NCBI RefSeq assembly: GCF_008704935.1
Contig: NZ_CP023692.1
Location: 5,769,501 to 5,833,500, forward strand
DNA from: Streptomyces vinaceus
GTDB taxonomy: Bacteria > Actinomycetota > Actinomycetes > Streptomycetales > Streptomycetaceae
Direction: 5' to 3'
DNA: 64,000 bases
Shown: one piece after another, positions 1 to 9,357 of the stretch
Layout: every line of letters starts with the position of its first letter
How positions within the stretch are numbered: the stretch's first letter is position 1
Notes under the pieces: model-generated
The model's input: only the letters and a program-made list of their open reading frames with translations
What the model was told of the DNA's origin: nothing
The model's database searches: none
Made by a program: the position numbers and the translations under genes

Positions 1-12
1 TCGGCGGCGCAT

Positions 13-49
13 CTTGAATGCCATTCAAGAACTTAGAACGTCATTCAAG
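13..49. promoter_or_regulatory. Palindromic operator upstream of the permease gene
   Basis: The arms CTTGAAT (13-19) and ATTCAAG (23-29) form a perfect inverted repeat around GCC. The half-site CATTCAAG recurs at 42-49, exactly 20 bp after its first copy at 22-29. This spacing places both on the same face of the helix. The site lies 33-69 bp before the permease start, so it probably binds a regulator of the permease/amidohydrolase pair. The regulator is not visible in the window. Confidence 0.55.
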
Positions 50-81
50 GTTCAGCGGGTCCACAGTCAGGGGTACGGCGC

Positions 82-1506
82 ATGACGCAGCAGGACGCGG
101 CACGGGACGCGACGCAGGACACGACGGCCGACGTCGACGAGGTGTTCCGGGTCGAGACCCATGGCATCGACCCCATCCCCGACGCCGAGCGGCACGGCGG
201 CGCCCAGGACCTCTTCTGGCTCTGGTTCGGCTCCAACCTCACCTTCACCTACGTGATCAACGGCGCCCTCGCCGTGGCCTTCGGCCTCTCCTTCTGGCAG
301 GCCACCTCCGTCGTCGTGATCAGCGGACTGTCCTTCTTCGCGGTCAGCGTCGCCGGGCTCAGCGGCATCCGCACCGGCACCGCCACCCTCGTCATCTCCC
401 GGGCCGCCTTCGGCGTCCGCGGGAACTTCCCGGCCGGCGTCCTGAACTGGGTGGTGAGCATCGGCTACACCATCGTCAACACCGTGGTCGGCACGCTCGC
501 CCTGGAGGTGTTCTTCGCCGAGGTCGGCCTCGGTGGAGGCGCGGCGGTACGGGCCCTCGCGCTCGGGATCACCCTCGCGCTCACCTTCGCCGTCGCGATG
601 TGGGGCCACGCCACCGTGCAGTTCGCCGAGCGCTGGATGGCCTACGTCCTCGCCCTCGGCTTCGGCGCGCTGCTGGTCTTCCTCCTGCCCGGCGCCGAGA
701 CCGGCGCCCCGGCCGGGGCCGGGGCCCCCGGCCTGTCCGGCTGGAGCCTGGCGTTCGTCGTGATGCTGGCCGGGCCCTTCTCGTACCTGCCCATGCCCGC
801 CGACTACACCCGCTACCTGCCCCGGACCACCTCGCTGAAGTCGATCACCTGGATGGGGGCGCTCGGCGGGTTCGTCTCCTCCGTCGCCCTCGGCGTCGCC
901 GGGGTCGCGGCCGCCACCCAGACCGACATGACCGACGCCGTCGCGGGGGCCGAGAGCCTGCTCCCGGGCTGGTTCAAGCCGGTCTTCCTGGCCCTCGTCC
1001 TCGGCGGCTCCGTCACCAACTCGATCATCACCCTCTACTCCTCCAGCCTGAACCTCCAGGTCCTCGGCATCCCGTGGAGCCGCGCCCGCGCCATCGTGAT
1101 CAGCGCCGCGGTCACCGCCGCCGGATCGCTCGCCGCCCTCTTCCTGACCGACTTCACCACCTCCCTGCTCTCCTTCCTCTCCCTGCTGATCATCGTCTTC
1201 GCGCCCTGGGGCGGGGTCTTCCTCGCCGACATGCTGCTGCGCCGCTGCCGCTACGACTCCGACGCGCTGCACGCCGGGAGCGCGGGCGGCTACTGGTACC
1301 GGGCCGGCTACCACCCCGCCGGGATGGCCGCGCTGCTGGCCGGCATGGCCTTCGCCGCGCTGACCTGCGACTCCGAGCTGTGGACCGGCCCACTGGTGGC
1401 CCCGCTCGGCGGCGCGGACCTGACCCTGCTCGGCTCGGTCGTCTCGGGGCTCACGTACTGGGTCCTCGTCCGCCGGGTGCCCGGCGCGTACGTCCCGGCC
1501 GCCTGA
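82..1506 (+). CDS. NCS1 family nucleobase:cation symporter (cytosine/purine permease)
   Basis: This 474-residue multi-pass membrane protein belongs to the NCS1 (CodB/PurP/hydantoin permease) family, which imports nucleobases or related rings with a cation. After a hydrophilic N-terminus of about 45 residues there are about twelve hydrophobic segments, beginning with a helix around FWLWFGSNLTFTYVINGAL. The motif PADYTRYLP before a central helix is typical of NCS1 transporters. The ATG at 82 lies downstream of the operator at 13-49. The amidohydrolase gene begins 49 bp after its stop, suggesting uptake and hydrolysis of one substrate. The exact substrate cannot be read from sequence. Confidence 0.88.
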   Translation: MTQQDAARDATQDTTADVDEVFRVETHGIDPIPDAERHGGAQDLFWLWFGSNLTFTYVINGALAVAFGLSFWQATSVVVISGLSFFAVSVAGLSGIRTGTATLVISRAAFGVRGNFPAGVLNWVVSIGYTIVNTVVGTLALEVFFAEVGLGGGAAVRALALGITLALTFAVAMWGHATVQFAERWMAYVLALGFGALLVFLLPGAETGAPAGAGAPGLSGWSLAFVVMLAGPFSYLPMPADYTRYLPRTTSLKSITWMGALGGFVSSVALGVAGVAAATQTDMTDAVAGAESLLPGWFKPVFLALVLGGSVTNSIITLYSSSLNLQVLGIPWSRARAIVISAAVTAAGSLAALFLTDFTTSLLSFLSLLIIVFAPWGGVFLADMLLRRCRYDSDALHAGSAGGYWYRAGYHPAGMAALLAGMAFAALTCDSELWTGPLVAPLGGADLTLLGSVVSGLTYWVLVRRVPGAYVPAA

Positions 1507-1555
1507 CCCCCGTACCGCCACCTCCCCCAGCCCCCTCTGCACAGGAGCACCACCC

Positions 1556-3205
1556 ATGCCGCACCCCTTCCCCGCCGACCTGCTGCTCACCGGAGCCCGG
1601 ATCCACACCGTCGACCCGGACCTGCCCGAGGCCGAGGCCCTGGCCGTGTCCGACGGCCGGATCGTCTGGATCGGCCCGGACGCGGAGGCCGCCGCCTGGT
1701 CGGGCCCCGACACCGAGCGGATCGACGCGGGCGGCCGGCTGGTGCTGCCCGGTTTCATCGACGCCCACAACCACGTCCGGCTCGGCTCCGACGACGCCTG
1801 CGTACAGCTCGCCGGGGTCCGCACCCTGGAGGCGATCCTCGACCGGATCGGAGCCTGGCGGGAGGCCCACCCGGAGGCCGGGTGGATCGAGGCCGAGGCC
1901 TTCGACTACTCCGCGATCCCGGGCGGCCGGATGCCCACCGCCGCCGACCTGGACCCGGTCACCGGCGAGGTCCCGGCGATCGTGCTCTCGTACGACGTGC
2001 ACACGGCCTGGCTGAACACGGCCGCGATGCGCCGCCTCGGGGTCACCCGGGACCGTACGGACCTGCCCTTCGGCACCGCGGCCGTCGACCCGGAGACGGG
2101 CGAGCCCACCGGCTTCGTCAAGGACTTCGCGATCAAGGGGCTCTCCCGGGACGGCCACCGCGCGCTGCGCGAGCTCGGCGTGCCGTGGGCCTCGCCGGAC
2201 CGGCAGTACGGGCGCCTCGCCAAGAGCCTGGACGACGCGATCGGCTTCGGCATCACCACGGTCGTGGAGCCGCAGAACTCCCTCGACGACCTGGAGCTGT
2301 ACGAGCGGGCCCGCGCCGAGGGCCGGCTGCGCTCGCGGATCGTGGCCGCGCTGTTCCACCCGCGCGGTACGACCGAGGAGGAACTCGACGCGTTCGCGGC
2401 GGCGGCCCGCAGGTACCCGGGGGACCGGCTGCGGGTCGGGCCGCTCAAGCTCTACATCGACGACGTGGTCGAGCCGCGCACGGCCGCGCTGCTGGAGCCG
2501 TACACCGGGTGCGGGGCGCACCGCGGCGAGACCTTCTACCCCGCGGAGGAGTTCGCGGAGCTGCTGGCGCGCCTGGACGCGCGGGGGTTCCAGTGCTTCG
2601 TGCACGCCACGGGCGACCGGGGCATCCGTACGGTCCTGGACGCCGTCGAGCACGCCCGTACGGTCAACGGGCCGCGGGACGCGCGCCACCAGGTGGTGCA
2701 CGTGGAATGCCTGGACCCGGCGGACGTGCCGCGCTTCGCCGGGCTCGGCGTGGTGGCCTGCATGCAGCCGAGGCACTGCGCGCCGGAGATCGCCGGGCCG
2801 GGCCAGGACTGGGCGGAGAACGTGGGGGAGGAGCGCTGGCACAAGGCATGGCCGATGCGGAGCCTGGCCGAGGCGGGGGCGGTGCTGGCGTTCTCCAGCG
2901 ACTGGAACGTGGCCGAGATGGACCCGATGGTCGGGATCTACACGGCGGTCACCCGCCGCCCGCTCGGCGGCGGCGACCCGTGGCAGCCGGCCGAGACGGT
3001 GGACGTGGCGACGGCGGTGTACGGCTACACGATGGGCTCCGCGTACGCCAACTTCCTTGAGGAGGACCGGGGTTCGCTGACGGTGGGCAAGGCGGCGGAC
3101 TTCGTGGTGCTGTCCCGGGACATCCTGGCCGTGGCCCCGGAACGGATCCCGGGCACGGTGGCCGAGACGGTGGTGGTCGCGGGAGAGGTGGTCCACAGGG
3201 CCTGA
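1556..3205 (+). CDS. Amidohydrolase family protein (YtcJ-like)
   Basis: This 549-residue cytoplasmic metal-dependent hydrolase matches the YtcJ/amidohydrolase-3 group. It begins with the usual N-terminal beta fold (LLTGARIHTVD), followed by the metal motif GFIDAHNHVR near residue 70. Later come further candidate ligands in CFVHATGDRG and VVHVECLD, and the C-terminal aspartate motif AFSSDWNV. The ribosome binding site AGGAG lies 8 bp before the ATG at 1556. Being immediately downstream of an NCS1 permease, it may hydrolyse an imported cyclic amide or amidine. That substrate is inferred from context only. Confidence 0.85.
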   Translation: MPHPFPADLLLTGARIHTVDPDLPEAEALAVSDGRIVWIGPDAEAAAWSGPDTERIDAGGRLVLPGFIDAHNHVRLGSDDACVQLAGVRTLEAILDRIGAWREAHPEAGWIEAEAFDYSAIPGGRMPTAADLDPVTGEVPAIVLSYDVHTAWLNTAAMRRLGVTRDRTDLPFGTAAVDPETGEPTGFVKDFAIKGLSRDGHRALRELGVPWASPDRQYGRLAKSLDDAIGFGITTVVEPQNSLDDLELYERARAEGRLRSRIVAALFHPRGTTEEELDAFAAAARRYPGDRLRVGPLKLYIDDVVEPRTAALLEPYTGCGAHRGETFYPAEEFAELLARLDARGFQCFVHATGDRGIRTVLDAVEHARTVNGPRDARHQVVHVECLDPADVPRFAGLGVVACMQPRHCAPEIAGPGQDWAENVGEERWHKAWPMRSLAEAGAVLAFSSDWNVAEMDPMVGIYTAVTRRPLGGGDPWQPAETVDVATAVYGYTMGSAYANFLEEDRGSLTVGKAADFVVLSRDILAVAPERIPGTVAETVVVAGEVVHRA

Positions 3206-3307
3206 GGGTGCCGGGGGCGTCTGGGACGTCAGGGGCGTCCGTGCCGGGCCCGGACGCGCCGGTCAGGTCTCCGGGTGCTCCTCCGGGGCCAGGAAGCGGC
3301 CCATGGG

Positions 3308-3332
3308 GAGCACCTGGCGGCCCCAGGTGCTC
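3308..3332. terminator. Bidirectional hairpin between convergent genes
   Basis: GAGCACCTGG (3308-3317) and CCAGGTGCTC (3323-3332) form a perfect 10-bp stem with a 5-nt loop. It sits between the amidohydrolase stop and the end of the opposing membrane protein gene. There is no U-tract, which is usual for Streptomyces terminators. Confidence 0.6.
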
Positions 3333-3383
3333 GGCGTGATCTGCCCGGCGCGCGGCCGCTGCCGCAGCCTTGGCCCGGGGCGC

Positions 3384-4478
3384 TCACCGGGTCGTCGCCC
3401 CCTCGCCGGCCGGCGCGTCGTCCGGGAGCCCGCTGCCCACGGCGGCTCCCGGGCGGCCCTTGCGGAAGACCGCGCAGGCCACGGTCACGGCCGAGCCGAC
3501 CACCGCCCAGGCGGCCAGCACCAGCATCGGCCCGGCCGCGGCGTTGCCCTTGAAGTACGCGATCGAGCGCGCGGCGTACGTGCCCGCACCCGGTGGCAGG
3601 GCCGGTCCGATGGCCCGCCAGAACGGCGGCAGCAGCGGGTACGGGTAGGCGCCGCCCGCGCTCGGGTTGCCGAACACCACCACCACCAGGATCGCCAGGC
3701 CGATGCCGACGACGCCCGCCACCCCCTGGAAGGCCAGGGTGATCGCCCCGACCGCGAAGACGACCAGGGTGCCGAGCCCCCACAGGGCCATGATGCCGCC
3801 CGGCAGCGCACCCAGGACCGGGCCCGCGATGACGGTGCCGAGCAGCCCGGCGGCGATCGAGTAGAGCAGCAGCGCGCCGAGCCGGATGAAGGCGCGGTGG
3901 GAGTTGGCGGGGCGGGCGCCGGCGCTGATCGCGAGGATCGCGGCGCACAGGTAGCCGCCGACGCACCAGCCGATGACGAGGTAGAAGGCGCTCAGGCCGC
4001 GCGCGTCGCCCGCCGCGGCCGGGGCCACGTCGACGACCCGGACGGCCCGGCCCCGGGCCTGCTCGACGCGGCCGACCACCTGTTCGAGGGCCTGGGAGAG
4101 CGAGGTGCCGGCGCCGCTCGCGACCAGCAGCCGGTCGGTCGGGCCGGCCGGGTCGATGACCAGTGCCCCGTCCACGTCCCGGTTCTCCACCTCCGCCCTC
4201 GCGGCCGCCTCGTCCTGGGCCGCGTGCGGGTCGAGCGGTTTCCCGGGCAGGTCCGCGAGCTGCTGTACGGACTGCTCGGCGACCGGCCGGGCGGGGGCGG
4301 CCACGGCGATCGGGATCTCGCTGGGCTTCGGCTGGTGGAAGGCCCCGATGTACGAGGTCACGAAGGCGAGCTGGAGCGCCAGCACCCCCAGGAGCAGCAG
4401 GGCGGCCCGGACGGTCACGGCGTCCTTGACCTCGGCGAGGAACCCGGCGGGCGGAGGCGGGGAGGTGGGCTGGGTCAT
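3384..4478 (-). CDS. DUF3533 family membrane protein
   Basis: This 364-residue protein has the DUF3533 layout. There is one N-terminal transmembrane helix (residues about 25-48), then an extracytoplasmic domain of roughly 130 residues, then five hydrophobic segments. The topology resembles ABC-2 type permease and YhgE/Pip proteins, but there is no ATP-binding partner next to it. The extracytoplasmic part carries the segment VDGALVIDP, seen in this family. The ATG at 4478 has only a weak ribosome binding site (GTGAGAC). The gene is divergent from dnaE2. Its function is unknown; export of lipid or envelope material is only a guess. Confidence 0.75.
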   Translation of the reverse strand: MTQPTSPPPPAGFLAEVKDAVTVRAALLLLGVLALQLAFVTSYIGAFHQPKPSEIPIAVAAPARPVAEQSVQQLADLPGKPLDPHAAQDEAAARAEVENRDVDGALVIDPAGPTDRLLVASGAGTSLSQALEQVVGRVEQARGRAVRVVDVAPAAAGDARGLSAFYLVIGWCVGGYLCAAILAISAGARPANSHRAFIRLGALLLYSIAAGLLGTVIAGPVLGALPGGIMALWGLGTLVVFAVGAITLAFQGVAGVVGIGLAILVVVVFGNPSAGGAYPYPLLPPFWRAIGPALPPGAGTYAARSIAYFKGNAAAGPMLVLAAWAVVGSAVTVACAVFRKGRPGAAVGSGLPDDAPAGEGATTR

Positions 4479-4568
4479 GTCTCACACGGTCGGCGTACGG
4501 GGGGTGGGGCGCAGCAGGGACGGGCCGAATGGATGACGGGGCGGGAGGCGGCCGGACCAGCGGGTCTT

Positions 4569-4584
4569 TCGAACGAATGTTTCG
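4569..4584. promoter_or_regulatory. Possible LexA (SOS) box before dnaE2
   Basis: TCGAAC, four bases, then GTTTCG matches the actinobacterial SOS consensus TCGAAC-N4-GTTCGA at 9 of 12 positions, with the left half perfect. It lies 73-88 bp upstream of the dnaE2 start. A second GTTCGA half-site is at 4632-4637. SOS control of dnaE2 is established in mycobacteria; here it is inferred from this match. Confidence 0.5.
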
Positions 4585-4656
4585 CACGGGTATTCGAATT
4601 GCTCTATGGTGGAGACGGGGGTGGTGTTCACGTTCGAGCGAAGCAGGAGGCCGCGG

Positions 4657-7600
4657 GTGCCTGGTTTTACGCATCTGCACACCGTTTCGGGGTTCTCCAT
4701 GCGCTACGGAGGCTCCCACCCCGAACGGCTGGCGGAACGCGCCGCCGACCGGGGCATGGACGCCCTCGCCCTGACCGACCGCGACACCCTCGCGGGCGCC
4801 GTCCGGTTCGCGAAGGCCTGCGAGAAGGCCGGGATCCGGCCGCTGTTCGGGGTCGACCTGGCCGTGTCGCCCGCGGCCGGTCCGGCGGGGCCGGGGGGCT
4901 CCGCCGGACCGGGCGGCCCCGGCGGCTCCGGCGAGGCCTCCTACCGGCGGCGGACCCCCGTCGTCGGCGGCGCCTTCGTCGACGAGTCCGCGCCCCGGGC
5001 CACCTTCCTCGCCCGGGACGGCGCCACCGGCTGGGCCGAGCTGTGCCGCATGGTCACCGCCGCCCACGCCCACGCGGGCGAGGGCCCGCCGGCGCTGCCC
5101 CGGACGGAACTGCGCGGCGAAGGGGTGTACGTACTGCTCGGGCCCGGTTCCGAGGTGGGGCGGGCGCTGGCCGCCGGCCGTCCGGACCGGGCCGCCCGGC
5201 TCCTCGCGCCCTGGCGGGAGGTCTACGGGGACTCCCTGCGCCTGGAGGCCGTCGACCACGGCCGCACCGGCGCCGGCCCCGGCTCGCTGCGCCTGGCCGC
5301 CCGTACGGTCGGCTTCGCCGCCGAGCAGGGCGTCCCGGCCGTGCTGACCAACGCCGTCCGGTACGCCGACCCCGGCCAGGGCCCGGTCGCCGACGTCCTC
5401 GACGCGGCCCGCCGCCTCGTCCCCGTCGACCCCCGCCGTCTCGACGGCGGCGAGCGCTGGCTCAAGGACCCCGGCGCCATGGCCGAGGCCGCCGACCGGA
5501 TCTGCCGTGCCGCGGGCCTGCGCCCCGCCGACGCGCGCGGGCTGCTCGCGCAGACCCGGCGTACGGCCGAGGCGTGCGCGGTGGACCCCGAGGACGACCT
5601 CGGCATCGGCTCCGTGCACTTCCCCGAGGCCCACCTCGTCGGCGCGGCCCACCGCACCGCCCAGCGGGTCCTCGCCTCCCGGGCCTCCGCGGGCATGGTG
5701 CTGCGCGGGTACGCCGACGACCGCAGGTACTGGGAGCGGATGCACCACGAGCTGGACATCATCGCCTACCACGGGTACGCCTCGTACTTCCTGACGGTCG
5801 CCCAGGTCGTGGACGACGTACGGGAGATGGGCATCCGGGTGGCCGCCCGCGGCTCCGGCGCCGGCTCCCTCGTCAACCACCTCCTCGGCATCGCGCACGC
5901 CGACCCCGTCGAACAGGGTCTGCTGATGGAGCGCTTCCTGTCCAAGCGCCGCCACGTCCTGCCCGACATCGACATCGACGTGGAGTCCGCCCGCAGGCTG
6001 GAGGTCTACCGGCGGATCATCGACCGCTTCGGCACCGAGCGCGTCGCCACCGTCTCCATGCCCGAGACCTACCGGGTCCGGCACGCGATCCGCGACGTCG
6101 GCGCCGCCCTGTCCATGGACCCGGCCACCGTCGACCGGCTGGCCAAGGCCTTCCCGCACATCCGGGCCCGCGACGCCCGTACGGCCCTGGCCGAACTCCC
6201 CGAACTGCGCGACGTGCGCGGCGAGGAGCACGGGCGGCTGTGGGAGCTCGTCGAAGCACTGGACGCGCTGCCGCGCGGGATCGCCATGCACCCGTGCGGG
6301 GTGCTGCTCTCCGACGCCTCGCTGCTCGCGCGCACCCCCGTGGTGCCGACCAGCGGCGAGGGCTTCCCCATGTCCCAGTTCGACAAGGACGACGTGGAGG
6401 ACCTCGGGCTGCTCAAGCTCGACGTGCTGGGCGTACGGATGCAGTCCGCGATGGCGCACGCCGTCGCGGAGATCCGGCGCGGTACGGGGGAGGAGCTCGA
6501 CCTGGACGACCCGGCGCAGGTGCCGCCGGGCGACCCGGCGACGTACGAGCTGATCCGCTCGGCCGAGACGCTGGGCTGCTTCCAGATCGAGTCCCCGGGC
6601 CAGCGCGACCTGGTGGGCCGGCTCCAGCCGTCGACCTTCCACGACCTGGTCGTCGACATCTCGCTCTTCCGGCCCGGGCCGGTCGCCGCCGACATGGTGC
6701 GGCCGTTCATCGAGGCGCGGCACGGACGGGCCCCGGTCCGCTTCCCGCACGCGGACCTGGCGGACGCGCTGCGCGAGACGTACGGGGTGGTGGTCTTCCA
6801 CGAGCAGATCATCGAGATCGTGCACGTCATGACCGGCTGCGGACGCGACGAGGCGGACCGGGTGCGGCGCGGGCTCTCCGATCCCGATTCGCAGGCGCGG
6901 ATCAAGGTGTGGTTCGCGGCGAAGGCGGGCGAACGGGGTTACTCGGCCGAGGTGATCGGCCGGACTTGGGAGATCGTCGAGGCGTTCGGCAGCTACGGCT
7001 TCTGCAAGGCGCACGCGGTGGCCTTCGCCGTACCCACGTACCAGTCGGCGTGGCTGAAGGCCCATCACCCGGCGGCCTTCTACGCCGGGTTGCTGACCCA
7101 CGACCCGGGGATGTACCCGAAGCGGCTGCTGCTGGCGGACGCGCGGAGGCGGGGCGTGCCGGTGCTGCCGCTGGACGTGAACCGCTCGGCGGTGGCCCAC
7201 CGCATCGAACTGGTGTCCGATGCCGGGGCTCCGCCGGTATGGGGGCTCCGGCTGGCCCTGGCCGACGTCCACGGCATCAGCGAGGCGGAGGCCCGCCGGA
7301 TCGAGGACGGCCAGCCGTACGGATCGCTGCGCGACTTCTGGGACCGGGCGCACCCGGGCCGGCCGGTCGCGGGGCGGCTCGCGCAGGTCGGGGCGCTGGA
7401 CGCGTTCGGCGCCAACCGGCGCGACCTGCTGCTGCACGTGGCCGAACTGCACGGCGCCCAGCGCTCGGCGGGATCCCGGCCGGGCGGCGTCCAGCTCCCG
7501 CTGGACGGCGGCCGGGCCACGGCCCCCGTCGGCCTGCCCGACCTGAACGAGGCGGAGCGGCTCAGCGCGGAGCTGGGCGTGCTCGGCATGGACGCCTCGC

Positions 7601-8145
7601 GCCACCTGATGGGGGACCACCAGGACTTCCTCGCGGAGCTGGGGGCGGTCCCGGCCCGCAGGCTGCGCGAGGTCGAGCACGGCCGTACGGTGCTGGTCGC
7701 GGGGGCCAAGGCGGCCACCCAGACCCCGCCGATCCGGTCCGGGAAGCGGGTCGTCTTCACCACGCTGGACGACGGGACCGGCCTGGTCGACCTGGCCTTC
7801 TTCGACGACAGCCACGAGGCGTGCGCGCACACCGTCTTCCACTCGTTCCTGCTGCTGGTGCGGGGCGTCGTCCAGCGGCGCGGGCCGCAGAGCCTGAGCG
7901 TGGTCGGCGAGGCGGCCTGGGACCTGGCCGAACTGGTGGAACTGCGGGCGTCGGGAGGCCTGGACGCGGTCGCGGCCCGGCTGGCGGAGCCGCTGCCGGG
8001 CGACGGGGGCGCTGCCGGTCCGGGGCGCCGCATCCACCTGTCCACCGGGTACGAGATGAACGCGTGGGCCGACCTCCAGCCGGCCGGCGACCGCGCCGCC
8101 ACCGGCCGCAAGCTGTGGCACTCCAGCCCGGGGAGCGCGGGATGA
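4657..8145 (+). CDS. dnaE2: Error-prone DNA polymerase III alpha subunit DnaE2
   Basis: This 1162-residue protein is a C-family polymerase of the DnaE2 type, used for translesion synthesis and damage-induced mutagenesis. An N-terminal PHP domain starts at FTHLHTVSGFS. The polymerase catalytic motif PDIDIDVESARR lies near residue 435, and YGVVVFHEQI and the finger-region motif GSYGFCKAHAVAFA follow. A C-terminal OB fold is seen in the stretch beginning GKRVVFTTLDDGTG. The GTG at 4657 is chosen because AGGAGG ends 6 bp before it; an ATG at 4606 would add 17 residues without such a site. Its stop overlaps the next start in ATGA, so the two are translationally coupled. The length suits DnaE2. Confidence 0.93.
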   Translation: MPGFTHLHTVSGFSMRYGGSHPERLAERAADRGMDALALTDRDTLAGAVRFAKACEKAGIRPLFGVDLAVSPAAGPAGPGGSAGPGGPGGSGEASYRRRTPVVGGAFVDESAPRATFLARDGATGWAELCRMVTAAHAHAGEGPPALPRTELRGEGVYVLLGPGSEVGRALAAGRPDRAARLLAPWREVYGDSLRLEAVDHGRTGAGPGSLRLAARTVGFAAEQGVPAVLTNAVRYADPGQGPVADVLDAARRLVPVDPRRLDGGERWLKDPGAMAEAADRICRAAGLRPADARGLLAQTRRTAEACAVDPEDDLGIGSVHFPEAHLVGAAHRTAQRVLASRASAGMVLRGYADDRRYWERMHHELDIIAYHGYASYFLTVAQVVDDVREMGIRVAARGSGAGSLVNHLLGIAHADPVEQGLLMERFLSKRRHVLPDIDIDVESARRLEVYRRIIDRFGTERVATVSMPETYRVRHAIRDVGAALSMDPATVDRLAKAFPHIRARDARTALAELPELRDVRGEEHGRLWELVEALDALPRGIAMHPCGVLLSDASLLARTPVVPTSGEGFPMSQFDKDDVEDLGLLKLDVLGVRMQSAMAHAVAEIRRGTGEELDLDDPAQVPPGDPATYELIRSAETLGCFQIESPGQRDLVGRLQPSTFHDLVVDISLFRPGPVAADMVRPFIEARHGRAPVRFPHADLADALRETYGVVVFHEQIIEIVHVMTGCGRDEADRVRRGLSDPDSQARIKVWFAAKAGERGYSAEVIGRTWEIVEAFGSYGFCKAHAVAFAVPTYQSAWLKAHHPAAFYAGLLTHDPGMYPKRLLLADARRRGVPVLPLDVNRSAVAHRIELVSDAGAPPVWGLRLALADVHGISEAEARRIEDGQPYGSLRDFWDRAHPGRPVAGRLAQVGALDAFGANRRDLLLHVAELHGAQRSAGSRPGGVQLPLDGGRATAPVGLPDLNEAERLSAELGVLGMDASRHLMGDHQDFLAELGAVPARRLREVEHGRTVLVAGAKAATQTPPIRSGKRVVFTTLDDGTGLVDLAFFDDSHEACAHTVFHSFLLLVRGVVQRRGPQSLSVVGEAAWDLAELVELRASGGLDAVAARLAEPLPGDGGAAGPGRRIHLSTGYEMNAWADLQPAGDRAATGRKLWHSSPGSAG

Positions 8146-9131
8146 CCCCGGCGGGCGGCGTCCTGCACGTACGGTGCGTCGGCGTGCTGACCGAGGAGGG
8201 GTACCGCGAAGTCCTGGAACTGCTGCGGGAGTTCTCCCCGACCGTGCAGGCCCTGCCGCCCCGGGCGGCGCTGGTGCAGGTACGCGGCGCCCGGCGGTAC
8301 TTCGGCGCGGACGCCGCCCGGATCGCCGAACTGGTGCGGCTGCGCGCGCTCGCCCGGCTCGGCACCGACGTACGGATCGGGGTCGCCGGGACCTGGGCGG
8401 TGGCGGCGACCGCCTCCGCCCGGGTGCCCGGGCCCGGCGGGGTCCTGGCCGTGCCCGAGGGCGGGGTGGACGGCTTCCTGGGGCCGCTGCCGGTGGAGGC
8501 CCTGCACGGCATCGGCCCGAAGCAGGCGCAGGCGCTGCGCGGGTACGGATTGCACACGGTCGGCGCGGTCGCGGCCGTCTCCCCGGGCACCGTCGAACGG
8601 ATCCTGGGCCAGCGGGCGGGCCGGCTGGCGGCGGAGCGCGCCCGCGGGATCGACCCGCGCCCCGTCACCCCGAAGGACCTGCCCCCGTCGGCCGCCGTCC
8701 GCAGCGGTTTCACCCGGCACGAGCTCGACGGCCCGCACGCCCGGGCCGTGCTGCTCGCCCTGGTGGTCCGCCTCGGCGCGGTGCTGCGCGGGCGCCGCCA
8801 GGCCGCCCGGGCCCTGTCGCTGACGCTGCAGTTCGCCGGCGGCACCCGCTGGGAGCGGACCCGGCGGCTGCCCGAGGCCTCCGGGCACGACGAGGACCTG
8901 CGGGCGGCGGCGTACCGCCTGCTGGACGCGGCCGGGCTGCAACGGGCCCGGCTGACCGGCATGGTGCTGCGCGCCGAGGACCTCACGGACGCCGGGCGGG
9001 CGCCCCTGCAGATCTCGCTGGACCCGGTCCGCGAGGCCCGTCTGACGGTGGAGGCGGCCGTCGACCGCGCGAACGCCCGGTTCGGCCCGGGCACGGTCCG
9101 CCCGGCGGCCACCTTCCGCCGCGCGGCCTAG
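8142..9131 (+). CDS. Y-family DNA polymerase-like protein (ImuB-like, probably catalytically inactive)
   Basis: This 329-residue protein shares palm, thumb and little-finger segments with Y-family polymerases, including the helix-hairpin-helix stretch LHGIGPKQAQALRGYGLHTVGAVAAV. The first catalytic aspartate motif of active enzymes (DxDxFFA) is replaced by LHVRCVG. The second (SxDE) is replaced by LVQVRGARRYFG. Loss of these residues is the hallmark of ImuB, which recruits DnaE2 to the sliding clamp. The start overlaps the dnaE2 stop by 4 bp (ATGA). No imuA/recA-like gene is present nearby. A beta-clamp binding motif was not confidently located. Confidence 0.8.
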   Translation: MTPAGGVLHVRCVGVLTEEGYREVLELLREFSPTVQALPPRAALVQVRGARRYFGADAARIAELVRLRALARLGTDVRIGVAGTWAVAATASARVPGPGGVLAVPEGGVDGFLGPLPVEALHGIGPKQAQALRGYGLHTVGAVAAVSPGTVERILGQRAGRLAAERARGIDPRPVTPKDLPPSAAVRSGFTRHELDGPHARAVLLALVVRLGAVLRGRRQAARALSLTLQFAGGTRWERTRRLPEASGHDEDLRAAAYRLLDAAGLQRARLTGMVLRAEDLTDAGRAPLQISLDPVREARLTVEAAVDRANARFGPGTVRPAATFRRAA

Positions 9132-9357
9132 GCGTACGGCCGGCGCGGCGCGGCGAAGCGCGGCGAGGCGCACCGGCCGAGCCGGGCCTATTACCTGACG
9201 TACGGCGTGCTTCTGTCGGCGGACACGGATTTTTTACTGACGCGTAACTTCCAAGTCTTGCTACTCGCCCGTAATTTGGCGGGAACGCAGCACCCTTGTG
9301 ATCCGGATCACGGGACGAACCCCCACGTATTTCCCTGACCCGCAAGGAGATCACCCG

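Noticed and set aside
3206-3383. Possible small gene between the amidohydrolase and DUF3533 genes
   Set aside because: No start with a ribosome binding site and no protein-like composition were found; a terminator hairpin occupies part of it.
3229-8121. Very long open frame on the minus strand across dnaE2
   Set aside because: It is the antisense frame of a high-GC gene. It has a composition of Arg, Gly, Pro and His runs and no domain, while the plus frame carries all DnaE2 motifs.
3303-8141. Read-through of the Y-family-like gene into a long upstream frame
   Set aside because: The upstream part is an out-of-frame shadow of dnaE2 and DUF3533. The ATG at 8142 overlapping the dnaE2 stop is the natural start.
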